In this document: positions 7,694-15,497 of the stretch, piece after piece | How positions within the stretch are numbered: position 1 is the first letter of the stretch | Layout of the letters: each line of letters begins with the position of its first letter | Assembly (NCBI GenBank): GCA_937894585.1 | Contig: CALBGO010000063.1 | Coordinates: 1 to 25,232 of the forward strand | DNA: 25,232 nucleotides | Reading direction: 5' to 3' | Source: an uncultured Eubacterium sp. | Lineage (GTDB): Bacteria; Bacillota; Clostridia; Peptostreptococcales; Anaerovoracaceae | Program-made: the position numbers and the translations under genes | The notes under the pieces: model-generated | Told to the model about the DNA's origin: nothing | What the model saw: only the letters and a program-made list of their open reading frames with translations | The model's database searches: none

Positions 7694-7746
7694 TTGACAG
7701 GGAAATCCCGAAGGATAATAACAAATTACTTAAGAAACTCCGCAGT
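7670..7746 (+). promoter_or_regulatory. Predicted antiterminator hairpin of the attenuator
   Basis: Three nested stems can form: GCTGC 7670-7674 with GCAGT 7742-7746, GGTTTT 7682-7687 with GAAACT 7734-7739 (includes G-U pairs), and AGTAATT 7689-7695 with AATTACT 7724-7730. The outer two use 7734-7746, which is the 5' arm of the terminator, so the two folds exclude each other. A ribosome stalled at 7622-7645 leaves 7670 onward free, and the antiterminator forms. A ribosome reaching the stop at 7691 covers its 5' arms, and the terminator forms. Pairing was worked out by hand, without energy calculation. Confidence 0.7.
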
Positions 7747-7772
7747 CGTCCGGCTGGCGGAGTTTTTCTTTT
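7735..7772 (+). terminator. Intrinsic terminator (attenuator) upstream of aroF
   Basis: AAACTCCGC (7735-7743) pairs with GCGGAGTTT (7757-7765). The T-rich tract TTTTTCTTTT occupies 7763-7772. It lies 41 bases past the leader-peptide stop and 76 bases before the aroF ATG, so it can end transcripts before the structural genes. Confidence 0.85.
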
Positions 7773-7848
7773 AGAAGTGTGAAGTCATTAAGACAGTTAA
7801 AATTATGAAGGATGTTTTAAATCATAAGGATCAAAACGGAGGACAGAA

Positions 7849-8853
7849 ATGATTACAGTACTGAAGCCGGGTACAGGTGAAGAACAGAGAGAACAGTTAA
7901 TTCAGTGGTTTGAAGAACAGGGCGTGCAGGTACATTCCTATATCGGTGCAAACCAGACGGCGGTTCTGGGCCTGATCGGAGATACCCATAACATAGATAT
8001 TGAAATGCTGGAACTTTTAGATATTGTAGAACGGGTTGCGCCTATCAGTGATCCTTTTAAAAGTGCAAACCGTCAGTTTCATCCGGAGGATTCGGTCATT
8101 GAAGTAGGCGGAGCAAAATGCGGCGGAGGTCATTTTGCTGTTATCGCCGGCCCGTGCTCTGTAGAAAACGAAGCGCAGATTTTAGAGGTTGCAGAGGGAG
8201 TAAAAGCTGCCGGAGCGACTATGCTGCGGGGAGGCGCTTTTAAACCGAGGACTTCGCCTTACGACTTTCAGGGGATGAAGGCAGAAGGAATTGACCTTCT
8301 GTTAGAAGCAAAGAAAGCGACAGGGCTTCCCATTGTAACGGAAATTATGAATGCCAATCATCTGCCTCTGTTTGAGGAGGTGGATGTGATTCAGGTAGGG
8401 GCAAGGAATATGCAGAACTTCGAGCTTTTGAAGGAGCTGGGAAGAACCAGAAAGACCATTCTCCTCAAGAGGGGACTTGCCAATACCCTGAAGGAGTTTC
8501 TGATGAGCGCCGAATACATTATGGCCGGAGGAAACGAAAATGTGATCCTCTGTGAAAGAGGCATCAGAACCTTTGAAACTTACACGAGAAACACATTGGA
8601 TTTGTCCGCTGTGCCGGTGCTTCACAATCTGACGCACCTTCCGGTTGTCATAGACCCAAGTCATGCCACAGGTCATGCCAATCTGGTAAAACCGATGGCG
8701 CTTGCGGCAGCAGCCTGCGGAGCCGACGGACTGATGATAGAGGTTCATAACAATCCGGCAAAGGCGCTCTGCGACGGTCCGCAGTCCCTGACGCCTGCGC
8801 AGTTTGCAGATGTGATGGAACAGGTGAAAAAAATCAGAGAGGTGATTTCGTGA
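7849..8853 (+). CDS. aroF: 3-deoxy-7-phosphoheptulonate (DAHP) synthase
   Basis: A 334-residue type I-beta DAHP synthase, first step of the shikimate pathway: phosphoenolpyruvate plus erythrose 4-phosphate give DAHP. Residues 1 to about 75 form the ferredoxin-like N-terminal domain seen in Thermotoga-type enzymes, which can mediate feedback by Tyr or Phe. The catalytic TIM barrel follows, with AGPCSVE, RGGAFKPRTSPYDFQG, the Lys of LLKRG, DPSHATGH and a C-terminal MIEVHNNP metal and phosphate region. Cytoplasmic, metal-dependent. GGAGGA lies 5 bases before the ATG. It is the first structural gene after the Phe/Tyr attenuator, and its stop overlaps the tyrA start. Length matches the family. Enzyme-level feedback is likely from the extra domain but is inferred. 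Confidence 0.96.
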   Translation: MITVLKPGTGEEQREQLIQWFEEQGVQVHSYIGANQTAVLGLIGDTHNIDIEMLELLDIVERVAPISDPFKSANRQFHPEDSVIEVGGAKCGGGHFAVIAGPCSVENEAQILEVAEGVKAAGATMLRGGAFKPRTSPYDFQGMKAEGIDLLLEAKKATGLPIVTEIMNANHLPLFEEVDVIQVGARNMQNFELLKELGRTRKTILLKRGLANTLKEFLMSAEYIMAGGNENVILCERGIRTFETYTRNTLDLSAVPVLHNLTHLPVVIDPSHATGHANLVKPMALAAAACGADGLMIEVHNNPAKALCDGPQSLTPAQFADVMEQVKKIREVIS

Positions 8854-9692
8854 AAGTGGGAATTGTAGGACTGGGCCTAATCGGAGGTTCCCTTGCAAAA
8901 GCATATAAGAGGGCGCAGGCGGAGGTGCTCGGCTTTGATAAAGACCGGCTGACCACAGGATTTGCAAAACTGGCAGAGGCCATTGACGATGAACTGACGG
9001 AAGAACGGCTTTCGGAATGTGACCTAATCCTGCTGGCGATCCCGCCGGTTCCTGCGGCAAAATGGCTTTCGGAAAACGGTGAAAAGCTTTCAAAAGAAAC
9101 AGTGGTCATCGACTGCTGCGGCACTAAACGGAATATCTGCAAAGCGGGTTTCGCTCTTGCGGAGAAATACGGATTCACCTACGCCGGCGGACACCCCATG
9201 GCAGGGATTCAGTTCGGCGGATTTAAAAACAGTCGGGCAGATTTATTTGACGGCGCAGTTTTTGCGCTGGTGCCGGCAGATTACAACGATCTGCGCTTTA
9301 TGGAGAAAGCGAAAAAACTGATTCTTCCGGCAGGATTTTCCAAGCTGGTGATTTCCTCGGCAGAGGAACACGACAGGGTTATCGCGTTTACTTCTCAGAT
9401 GGCCCATGTGGTGTCAAATGCTTTTATTAAAAGCGAGACGGCAAGAACCATGGGTACTGCGATTTCTGCGGGAAGCTATCGGGATTTTACCAGAGTTGCC
9501 TATTTGGACGCGGAGATGTGGACCGAGCTTTTCATGGAAAACAGGGATAATCTGAAATACGAGCTGGAGGTTCTGATCGAAGCGCTTTCCGGGTACGCAA
9601 AAGCCCTTGAGGAAAATGACAGCGAAGAGATGCTGCGGCTTCTGAAAGAAGGCAGAGAAAGAAAAATAGAGGTAGAACAAAGATGCAGTTAG
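8850..9692 (+). CDS. tyrA: Prephenate dehydrogenase
   Basis: A 280-residue NAD(P)-dependent enzyme converting prephenate to 4-hydroxyphenylpyruvate, the Tyr branch. The N terminus is a Rossmann fold with GIVGLGLIGGSLAKAY. The catalytic His lies in AGGHPMAGIQFGG, followed by NSRADLFDGA and the helical dimerisation domain. There is no C-terminal ACT domain, so Tyr feedback at the enzyme may be weak, leaving control to the attenuator and to DAHP synthase. The start is GTG at 8850; its bases overlap the aroF stop (GTGA), with AGAGAGG upstream. The 3' end overlaps aroB by 10 bases. These overlaps indicate tight translational coupling. An arogenate dehydrogenase activity cannot be excluded by eye. 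Confidence 0.93.
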   Translation: MKVGIVGLGLIGGSLAKAYKRAQAEVLGFDKDRLTTGFAKLAEAIDDELTEERLSECDLILLAIPPVPAAKWLSENGEKLSKETVVIDCCGTKRNICKAGFALAEKYGFTYAGGHPMAGIQFGGFKNSRADLFDGAVFALVPADYNDLRFMEKAKKLILPAGFSKLVISSAEEHDRVIAFTSQMAHVVSNAFIKSETARTMGTAISAGSYRDFTRVAYLDAEMWTELFMENRDNLKYELEVLIEALSGYAKALEENDSEEMLRLLKEGRERKIEVEQRCS

Positions 9693-10672
9693 AACAACTG
9701 GGCGAAAAAGCACGCGGTCTGGTAAAAGGAAACAAGGCTGCGGTAGTGACCGATGAAAATGTAGAAAAACTATATCTTGGGCGGTGTGTAGAGAGCCTGC
9801 ATAATGCAGGGTTTGAAGTGTATTCGTTTACAGTGGCGCCGGGAGAGCAGTCCAAAAGCGGAGAAACTTACCTGAGTCTGCTGGAGTTTCTGGCAGAGAT
9901 TCCGCTGACACGCGCAGATGTTCTGGTTGCCCTCGGAGGCGGTGTTGTGGGAGATTTGACCGGCTTTGCCGCGGCAACATACCTTCGGGGCATTCCGGTC
10001 ATTCAGGTGCCGACTACTCTTCTTGCCGCAGTGGATTCTTCCATCGGAGGAAAGACTGCCATCAACCTTACAGCGGGTAAAAACCTTGCGGGGGCTTTCC
10101 ATCAGCCGGTGTTCGTTCTGCGGGATGCCGCTCTTTTGGATACATTGCCTTCGGAAATCTATAAAGACGGTATGGCGGAAGTCATCAAGTACGGCGTGCT
10201 GACAGACCGCGAGCTCTTTGAACTTTTGTGCGACAAAGAAAAAGCGGCGCGGGAGACAGAACGGATTATCAAGCGCTGTGCGGAAATCAAACTGAGTTAT
10301 GTGGAAAAAGACGAACACGATACCGGAATCAGACAGCTGCTTAATTTGGGGCACACCATTGCCCACGCTGTTGAAAAGGCGACGGATTATCGGGTCAGTC
10401 ACGGCAGCGCAGTGGCAAAAGGTATGGCTGCGATTTCCGACATTTCCGCGAAGCAGGGCTGGTGCAGCAGAAAGACGGCGGAAAGCATCCGGGATCTTCT
10501 GCAGATTTACGGCTTTGACCTTGAGATTGAACAGAGCAAAGAAGTGCTTTACGAAATCATGAAAACAGATAAAAAACGCAAAGGCGGCGTCATTGACATC
10601 GTAATTCCCGAGGAAATCGGAAGATGCCGCCTTCAGCGGATTACAATAGAGGAGCTTTACGAACTTTTATGA
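9683..10672 (+). CDS. aroB: 3-dehydroquinate synthase
   Basis: A 329-residue NAD-dependent enzyme turning DAHP into 3-dehydroquinate. Diagnostic motifs are VVTDENVEKLY near the N terminus, ALGGGVVGDLTGFAAATYLRG and VPTTLLAAVDSSIGGKTAIN (NAD, substrate and metal region), EVIKYG, and LNLGHTIAHAVE with zinc-ligand His. It is somewhat shorter than the common length of about 360: the N-terminal beta-hairpin that usually precedes the TDENV strand is trimmed. The ATG overlaps the end of tyrA. No earlier start with a ribosome binding site was found, so the short form seems genuine. The stop overlaps the aroA start (ATGA). Confidence 0.94.
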   Translation: MQLEQLGEKARGLVKGNKAAVVTDENVEKLYLGRCVESLHNAGFEVYSFTVAPGEQSKSGETYLSLLEFLAEIPLTRADVLVALGGGVVGDLTGFAAATYLRGIPVIQVPTTLLAAVDSSIGGKTAINLTAGKNLAGAFHQPVFVLRDAALLDTLPSEIYKDGMAEVIKYGVLTDRELFELLCDKEKAARETERIIKRCAEIKLSYVEKDEHDTGIRQLLNLGHTIAHAVEKATDYRVSHGSAVAKGMAAISDISAKQGWCSRKTAESIRDLLQIYGFDLEIEQSKEVLYEIMKTDKKRKGGVIDIVIPEEIGRCRLQRITIEELYELL

Positions 10673-11961
10673 GAAAAATAGAAATGATTCCGTCTAAATC
10701 CGACGCGCACAGAGCGAAAATCTGCGCGGCGCTTTCGGAAATCACATCGGAAAGGAAATGCAGGATAGAGTGCGGCGGCACTTCGCAGGACATCGAAGCG
10801 ACAGAAAAGTGTCTGTCTGCCTTAAAGGAGGGCAGAACGGAAATGTACTGCGGCGAAAGCGGGTCAACTTTGCGGTTTCTGCTTCCGGTGGCAGCCGCTT
10901 TGGGAAGGGACGTTTCTTTTTATACAGAGGGAAGACTCCCGAAGCGGCCTCTGTCGCCTCTTTATGAGGAACTTGAAAGTCACGGCTGCAAGCTGAGTCC
11001 GAAGGGAAGCAGTCCCCTTACCGTAAAGGGAAAGCTTAAGCACGGAACTTTTACCATTGCGGGCGATGTTTCCAGTCAGTATATCAGCGGACTTCTTTTC
11101 GCCTTGCCTCTTCTTGCAGGCGACAGCCGTATTTGCATTGAAGGTCGGCTTCAGTCAAGGCCGTATGTGGATATGACGCTGGAAACGCTGCGCCGGTTCG
11201 GCATAGAAATACGCGAAACGGAAGAAGGATTTTTGGTCCGCGGCGGTCAGAAGTACGAGGCGCCGGAAACCTACAAGGTGGAAGGAGACTGGTCCAATGC
11301 TTGTTTTTGGCTGGCAGCCGGAGCCTTTACAGAAGGCGGCATTGCGGTCAGCGGTCTTTCGGCGGGATCGCTGCAGGGGGACAAAGAAATTCTTTCCGTA
11401 TTGAAGAAATTTGGAGCCGATGTTAAGATAGAAGAAACGGAAATTGTCGTTTCGCCGGGTGAACTTTGCGGCATTGAAATCGATGCCTCTCAGATTCCCG
11501 ATATGGTGCCGGTGCTTGCGGCGGCTGCCTGCGCAGCGCGGGGAACGACAGTGATTAAACATGCGGAAAGGCTTCGTCTGAAGGAAAGCGACCGACTGGC
11601 GTCTGTGACGCAGCTTCTTTCCGATCTGGGCGCGGATATAGAAGAACTGCCGGACGGTCTTGTGATAAACGGAAAGAATGTCTGCGGAGCGGGCTGCGGA
11701 ATCTTCACTGACCGGAATAATTCACAGAGCCGCAAAGACAGAGAAGCGGCAGAAGACAGTACGGATTTTGACGGTTTTCCTCTTGCGGGAGGAAGGGCTG
11801 ACGGCGCGGGAGATCACAGGATTGTGATGACGGCGGCTGTTGCGTCTCTTTTGTGCAGAGATAAAGTCAGGATTACCGGCGCAGACGCTGTGAAAAAGTC
11901 ATATCCCGGATTCTTTGAGGATATGCGGGCGCTGGGGCTTGACGGCAATATAATTTATTAG
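10669..11961 (+). CDS. aroA: 3-phosphoshikimate 1-carboxyvinyltransferase (EPSP synthase)
   Basis: A 430-residue enzyme joining shikimate 3-phosphate and phosphoenolpyruvate to give EPSP. Visible motifs are IPSKSDAHRA near the N terminus, GESGSTLRFLLPVAAALG, SSQYISGLLFALP, DWSNACFWLAAGA, the LKESDRL segment and GDHRIVMTAAVASL, ending VKKSYPGFFEDM. I chose the ATG at 10669, which overlaps the aroB stop as ATGA; an in-frame start at 10624 would lie inside aroB. Residues about 337-371 form a polar insertion (containing NNSQSRKDREAAEDSTDFDG) between LVINGK and the GDHRI region, where most homologues have only a few residues. Catalytic motifs are intact. A 110-base gap separates it from aroC. Confidence 0.95.
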   Translation: MRKIEMIPSKSDAHRAKICAALSEITSERKCRIECGGTSQDIEATEKCLSALKEGRTEMYCGESGSTLRFLLPVAAALGRDVSFYTEGRLPKRPLSPLYEELESHGCKLSPKGSSPLTVKGKLKHGTFTIAGDVSSQYISGLLFALPLLAGDSRICIEGRLQSRPYVDMTLETLRRFGIEIRETEEGFLVRGGQKYEAPETYKVEGDWSNACFWLAAGAFTEGGIAVSGLSAGSLQGDKEILSVLKKFGADVKIEETEIVVSPGELCGIEIDASQIPDMVPVLAAAACAARGTTVIKHAERLRLKESDRLASVTQLLSDLGADIEELPDGLVINGKNVCGAGCGIFTDRNNSQSRKDREAAEDSTDFDGFPLAGGRADGAGDHRIVMTAAVASLLCRDKVRITGADAVKKSYPGFFEDMRALGLDGNIIY

Positions 11962-12014
11962 TTATAGTATCATGAATTCCGGGCAGATGCAGCGCCGGAG
12001 AATATTGGTATAAA

Positions 12015-12053
12015 GTCTGCCGGATCTTGCGCATTTTGCCTTGTATGGCAGAC
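12015..12053 (+). repeat. Inverted repeat in the aroA-aroC gap
   Basis: GTCTGCC (12015-12021) and GGCAGAC (12047-12053) can pair around a 25-base loop, ending 7 bases before the aroC ribosome binding site (GAGG at 12061). There is no T run, so it is not a terminator. It may be an mRNA processing or stability hairpin. The gap 11962-12071 is the largest within the aro operon; I found no clear promoter in it. Confidence 0.35.
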
Positions 12054-12071
12054 CATTGACGAGGATTACAT

Positions 12072-13073
12072 ATGGCTTCAATTTACGGAAACAATATTAA
12101 GATTTCAATTTTCGGCCAGTCTCATTCGGCGGCAATCGGCGTTACGGTTGACGGACTTCCTGCAGGGTTTGCTGTGGATATGGAAAAACTGCAGGATTTT
12201 TTGGACCGCAGGGCGCCGGGAAACAGTGAATTTTCAACGCCTCGCAAGGAAGCGGACAGACCGGAGTTTTTAAGCGGCCTTGTCGGAAATGTAACCTGCG
12301 GCGCGCCTTTGACGGCAGTAATCAGAAACACTAATACCAGGTCGGGAGACTACGATAATATTCGTGATATCCCGCGGCCGGGTCATGCCGACTATACGGC
12401 GCATATGAAATATAAAGGGTTTGAAGATGTCAGCGGCGGCGGACACTTTTCCGGCAGATTGACGGCGCCTCTGTGCATTGCAGGCGGCATTATAATGCAG
12501 ATTTTGGAGAGCAAAGGTATTTCTGTGCAGGCGGAGATTCTGGAAATCGGAGGGAACAGAGAGAACCCCTTTGACACGATCTCTGAGGCGAAAGCAGAAG
12601 GAGACTCTGTCGGAGGCATTATTTCCTGTACGGTGACGGGGCTTCCCGCAGGAATCGGAGAGCCGATGTTTGACGGAATAGAAAACAGAATCGCACAGGC
12701 CGTCTTTGCGGTTCCCGCGGTAAAGGGGATTGAATTTGGCGCAGGCTTTGAAAGCGCAAGGATGAGGGGAAGTGAAAACAACGACGAATTCTGTTATGAA
12801 GACGGCGCTGTGAAAACCAAAACCAATAATCACGGCGGAGTTTTAGGAGGTATCAGCTCCGGTATGCCGGTGGTTTTTAGGGTTTGTATCAAACCGACGC
12901 CATCTATTGTAAAGGAGCAGCGCAGCATCAGCTATTCCAAAGAACAGGATGCAGTGCTTTCCGTAAGGGGCAGGCACGATCCCTGTATTGTGCCAAGAGC
13001 AGTTCCCTGCATAGAAGCGGCAGCTGCCATAGCAGTTTACGATCTGATGGCAGTTTACGGTCTGATGGGATAA
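12072..13073 (+). CDS. aroC: Chorismate synthase
   Basis: A 333-residue flavin-dependent lyase that removes phosphate from EPSP to give chorismate, needing reduced FMN. Motifs: the N-terminal IFGQSHSAAIGVTVDGLPAG, RRAPGNSEFSTPRKE, RPGHADYTAHMKY, GGGHFSGRLTAP, AVKGIEFGAGF, NNHGGVLGGISSGMPVVFR and the C-terminal RHDPCIVPRAVPCIEA. Slightly shorter than the typical 350-390 residues but with all signature regions. The ATG at 12072 follows GAGG by 7 bases. It completes the common trunk of aromatic synthesis and supplies both tyrA and pheA around it. Confidence 0.96.
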   Translation: MASIYGNNIKISIFGQSHSAAIGVTVDGLPAGFAVDMEKLQDFLDRRAPGNSEFSTPRKEADRPEFLSGLVGNVTCGAPLTAVIRNTNTRSGDYDNIRDIPRPGHADYTAHMKYKGFEDVSGGGHFSGRLTAPLCIAGGIIMQILESKGISVQAEILEIGGNRENPFDTISEAKAEGDSVGGIISCTVTGLPAGIGEPMFDGIENRIAQAVFAVPAVKGIEFGAGFESARMRGSENNDEFCYEDGAVKTKTNNHGGVLGGISSGMPVVFRVCIKPTPSIVKEQRSISYSKEQDAVLSVRGRHDPCIVPRAVPCIEAAAAIAVYDLMAVYGLMG

Positions 13074-13165
13074 GAAATGAGATCGGACGGAAAAGTTAAA
13101 TAAAAGGGATAAAAAAGATAAGATACTCATAAGAATATAAATTTGAAAATGAAGGAGTAAGAATA

Positions 13166-14305
13166 ATGAACATGGACGACTATAGACGCAGAATTGATGA
13201 AATCGACGAAACCATTGCAAAAAAACTGGAAGAAAGAATGCGCACTGTGGAAGGCATCGCAAAATACAAGAAAGAAAACGAGCTTCCGATTCTTGATGTG
13301 CTCAGAGAACGGGAAAAAATCGACAAAATCACGGATTTAGTCTCAGATGATATGGCATCTTACACCAGATTATTATATAATACAATCATGGAGATGAGTA
13401 AAGATCATCAGCGTAAAGTGAATCAGGTGGAATCTCCGATGATTCGCGCCGTCAAAGCAGCCCTCGACGAAACGCCGAAAGTTTTTCCGGCAAAGGCCAG
13501 CGTGGCTTGTCAGGGCGTGGTAGGAGCGTATTCTCAGGAAGCCTGTGAAAAACTGTTCAAAATGCCGAAGATTATGTACATGAAAAATTTCAACGGCGTG
13601 TTTGCGGCAATCGATCAGGGATTGTGTCAGTACGGCATTCTTCCTGTGGAAAACAGTACCGCAGGCTCGGTGAACCAGATTTACGACCTGATGATGAAGT
13701 ACAATTTCTATATCGTAAAAAGTGTGAAACTGAAAGTCGACCACAGTCTGCTGGTAAAAAAGGGAACTGCCAGAGAGGATATTCGTGAGATTTTTTCTCA
13801 TGAGCAGGCAATTATGCAGTGCGACGATTATCTGAAGCATTTTCCTCACGCAAAGATTACGGTATGCGAGAATACTGCGGAAGCTGCCAAGATGGTGGCG
13901 GAATCGGACAGATGCGATATTGCGGCGCTGGCATCTTATGACTGCGGAAAGCTCTATGCCCTTGACTGTCTGGAAGAAGGCGTGCAGGACAACGGCAATA
14001 ATTACACCAGATTTATTTGTATCAGTAAAAAACTGGAGATTTATCCGGGAGCGGATAAGACCAGTTTGATGCTGGTGGTTTCCCATCAGCCGGGCTCGCT
14101 GTACAACGTGCTGGCAAGATTCAACGCGCTGGGGATTCAGCTTCAGAAGCTGGAAAGCCGTCCGATTCCGCAAAGAGACTTCGATTATATGTTTTACTTT
14201 GATATTACGGCGGAGGTATATTCTGAGGAATTTGTCAGACTGATCAATCAGCTTGAGGAAATGTCCCGGGAATTCAAGTATTTAGGAAGTTATATGGAGA
14301 TTTAA
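13166..14305 (+). CDS. pheA: Bifunctional chorismate mutase/prephenate dehydratase (P-protein)
   Basis: A 379-residue fusion. Residues 1 to about 90 are an AroQ-class helical chorismate mutase (YRRRIDEIDETIAKKLEERM). Residues about 110-285 are prephenate dehydratase (GVVGAYSQEAC, FNGVFAAIDQGLCQYGILPVENSTAGSV split across the domain, and the catalytic NYTRF). Residues about 295-379 are an ACT domain with the Phe-binding ESRP motif (KLESRPIPQRDFDYMF) and HQPGSLY in place of the usual GALV-type motif. It converts chorismate to phenylpyruvate and is probably feedback-inhibited by Phe. Because tyrA lacks a mutase domain, this enzyme must also supply prephenate to the Tyr branch. AAGGAG lies 8 bases before the ATG; a second in-frame ATG two codons later is possible. 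Confidence 0.95.
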   Translation: MNMDDYRRRIDEIDETIAKKLEERMRTVEGIAKYKKENELPILDVLREREKIDKITDLVSDDMASYTRLLYNTIMEMSKDHQRKVNQVESPMIRAVKAALDETPKVFPAKASVACQGVVGAYSQEACEKLFKMPKIMYMKNFNGVFAAIDQGLCQYGILPVENSTAGSVNQIYDLMMKYNFYIVKSVKLKVDHSLLVKKGTAREDIREIFSHEQAIMQCDDYLKHFPHAKITVCENTAEAAKMVAESDRCDIAALASYDCGKLYALDCLEEGVQDNGNNYTRFICISKKLEIYPGADKTSLMLVVSHQPGSLYNVLARFNALGIQLQKLESRPIPQRDFDYMFYFDITAEVYSEEFVRLINQLEEMSREFKYLGSYMEI

Positions 14306-14306
14306 A

Positions 14307-15497
14307 ATGAAAAAATTTGGTTTGATTGGGGAAAAACTGGGCCACAGCTATTCTGCGATGATTCACGGAAAGTTCGGAGAGTACGGGTATGACCTTTTGG
14401 AAACTTCTGCGGAAAATTTGGAAAGTCTGCTGAAATCTTCTGAATACGGCGGATTTAATATAACGATTCCGTATAAGAAAAAGGTTATGGAGTTCTGTGA
14501 TGAGCTTTCGGATACGGCAAAGACTGTAGGCTGTGTCAACACCGTGGTTCGCGGAGAAGACGGCAGGCTCTACGGCTACAATACGGATTACGAAGGATTC
14601 TGTTATCTTCTGAAATCTGCGGGAATCGATCCTTGCGGTATGAAATGCCTGGTTCTTGGAAGCGGGGGCGCTTCTCTGACGGCACAGGCTGTTCTGTCGG
14701 ATATGGAGGCCGGAGAAGTTACCGTGATTTCCAGAAAGGGAAAAGATAATTACGAAAATATCAGCAGACATTTTGATGCTGAAATTATTGTAAACACCAC
14801 CCCTGTGGGTATGTATCCGGAAAACGGCAGAACGCCGGTGAACTTAGACGATTTTCATAATCTGCAGGGGGTTGTGGATCTGATTTATAACCCGAACAGA
14901 ACCAAATTGGTGCTGGATGCCATGGCAAAATCCGTTCCGGCGGCAGGGGGGCTGGCCATGCTGGTTTCTCAGGCGAAGGAAGCAAGTGAGCTTTTTCAGA
15001 ATAGAGAAATCTCCGATGAGGAAGTGGAAAATGTGCTGGACGAGGTAAGAAGTGAAACTCTCAATGCCATTCTGATCGGTATGCCCGGCGCGGGTAAAAC
15101 TCTGCTGGGAAGGGAAATTGCAGACCGAATGGGAAGAGCCTTTGTGGATATTGACGATATGATTGAGGCACACGAAGGGATGTCTATTCCGGAAATTTTT
15201 GCAGAAAAAGGAGAGGCGTATTTCCGGAGAGTGGAAACGGAAATGCTGGAAAAAGCCTGTATTCGCAGCGGTCTTGTGATCGCCACCGGCGGAGGCATCG
15301 TCAAGAAGAAAATCAATTACAATATTATCAAACAGAACGGCGTTGTTATCTGGATCAAGAGAGATTTGGACAAACTGGAAACTGACGGCCGTCCGCTGTC
15401 TCAGACGATTCCGCTGGAGCAGCTTTACGAAGAAAGAAAGGACGCCTATTCTTACTGGAGCGACTTTTTTATCAATAATAATGAGGAGAGAGAATAA
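14307..15497 (+). CDS. aroE-aroK: Fused shikimate dehydrogenase/shikimate kinase
   Basis: A 396-residue fusion of two consecutive pathway enzymes. Residues 1 to about 245 are shikimate dehydrogenase: GEKLGHSYSAMIH substrate-binding segment, FNITIPYKKKV with the catalytic Lys, NTDYEGF, the NADP loop LGSGGASLTAQAV, NTTPVGMYP and DLIYNPNRT. Residues about 250-396 are shikimate kinase: P-loop GMPGAGKT at about 259-266, DIDDMIEAHEGMSIPEIF, GEAYFRRVE, ATGGGIV and the lid region DGRPLSQ. It reduces 3-dehydroshikimate and then phosphorylates shikimate. The ATG starts one base after the pheA stop, and the stop abuts aroQ. The fusion may be real channelling or simply fixed co-expression. Separate genes are more usual in Firmicutes. 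Confidence 0.94.
   Translation: MKKFGLIGEKLGHSYSAMIHGKFGEYGYDLLETSAENLESLLKSSEYGGFNITIPYKKKVMEFCDELSDTAKTVGCVNTVVRGEDGRLYGYNTDYEGFCYLLKSAGIDPCGMKCLVLGSGGASLTAQAVLSDMEAGEVTVISRKGKDNYENISRHFDAEIIVNTTPVGMYPENGRTPVNLDDFHNLQGVVDLIYNPNRTKLVLDAMAKSVPAAGGLAMLVSQAKEASELFQNREISDEEVENVLDEVRSETLNAILIGMPGAGKTLLGREIADRMGRAFVDIDDMIEAHEGMSIPEIFAEKGEAYFRRVETEMLEKACIRSGLVIATGGGIVKKKINYNIIKQNGVVIWIKRDLDKLETDGRPLSQTIPLEQLYEERKDAYSYWSDFFINNNEERE

Noticed and set aside
7457..7848. T-box riboswitch upstream of aroF
   Set aside because: No T-box consensus (AGGGUGGNACCGCG-like) or specifier-loop architecture is present; the leader peptide and mutually exclusive hairpins explain the region.
8302..9093. Long open frame on the minus strand over aroF and tyrA
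   Set aside because: It is antisense to two well-supported enzymes, lacks a ribosome binding site and has His/Arg/Ser-rich composition typical of shadow frames; the same applies to other minus-strand frames in 2-18 kb.
10624..10668. Upstream ATG at 10624 for aroA
   Set aside because: The extension lies inside aroB in another frame; the ATG at 10669 overlaps the aroB stop in the usual ATGA manner and begins at the conserved domain edge.
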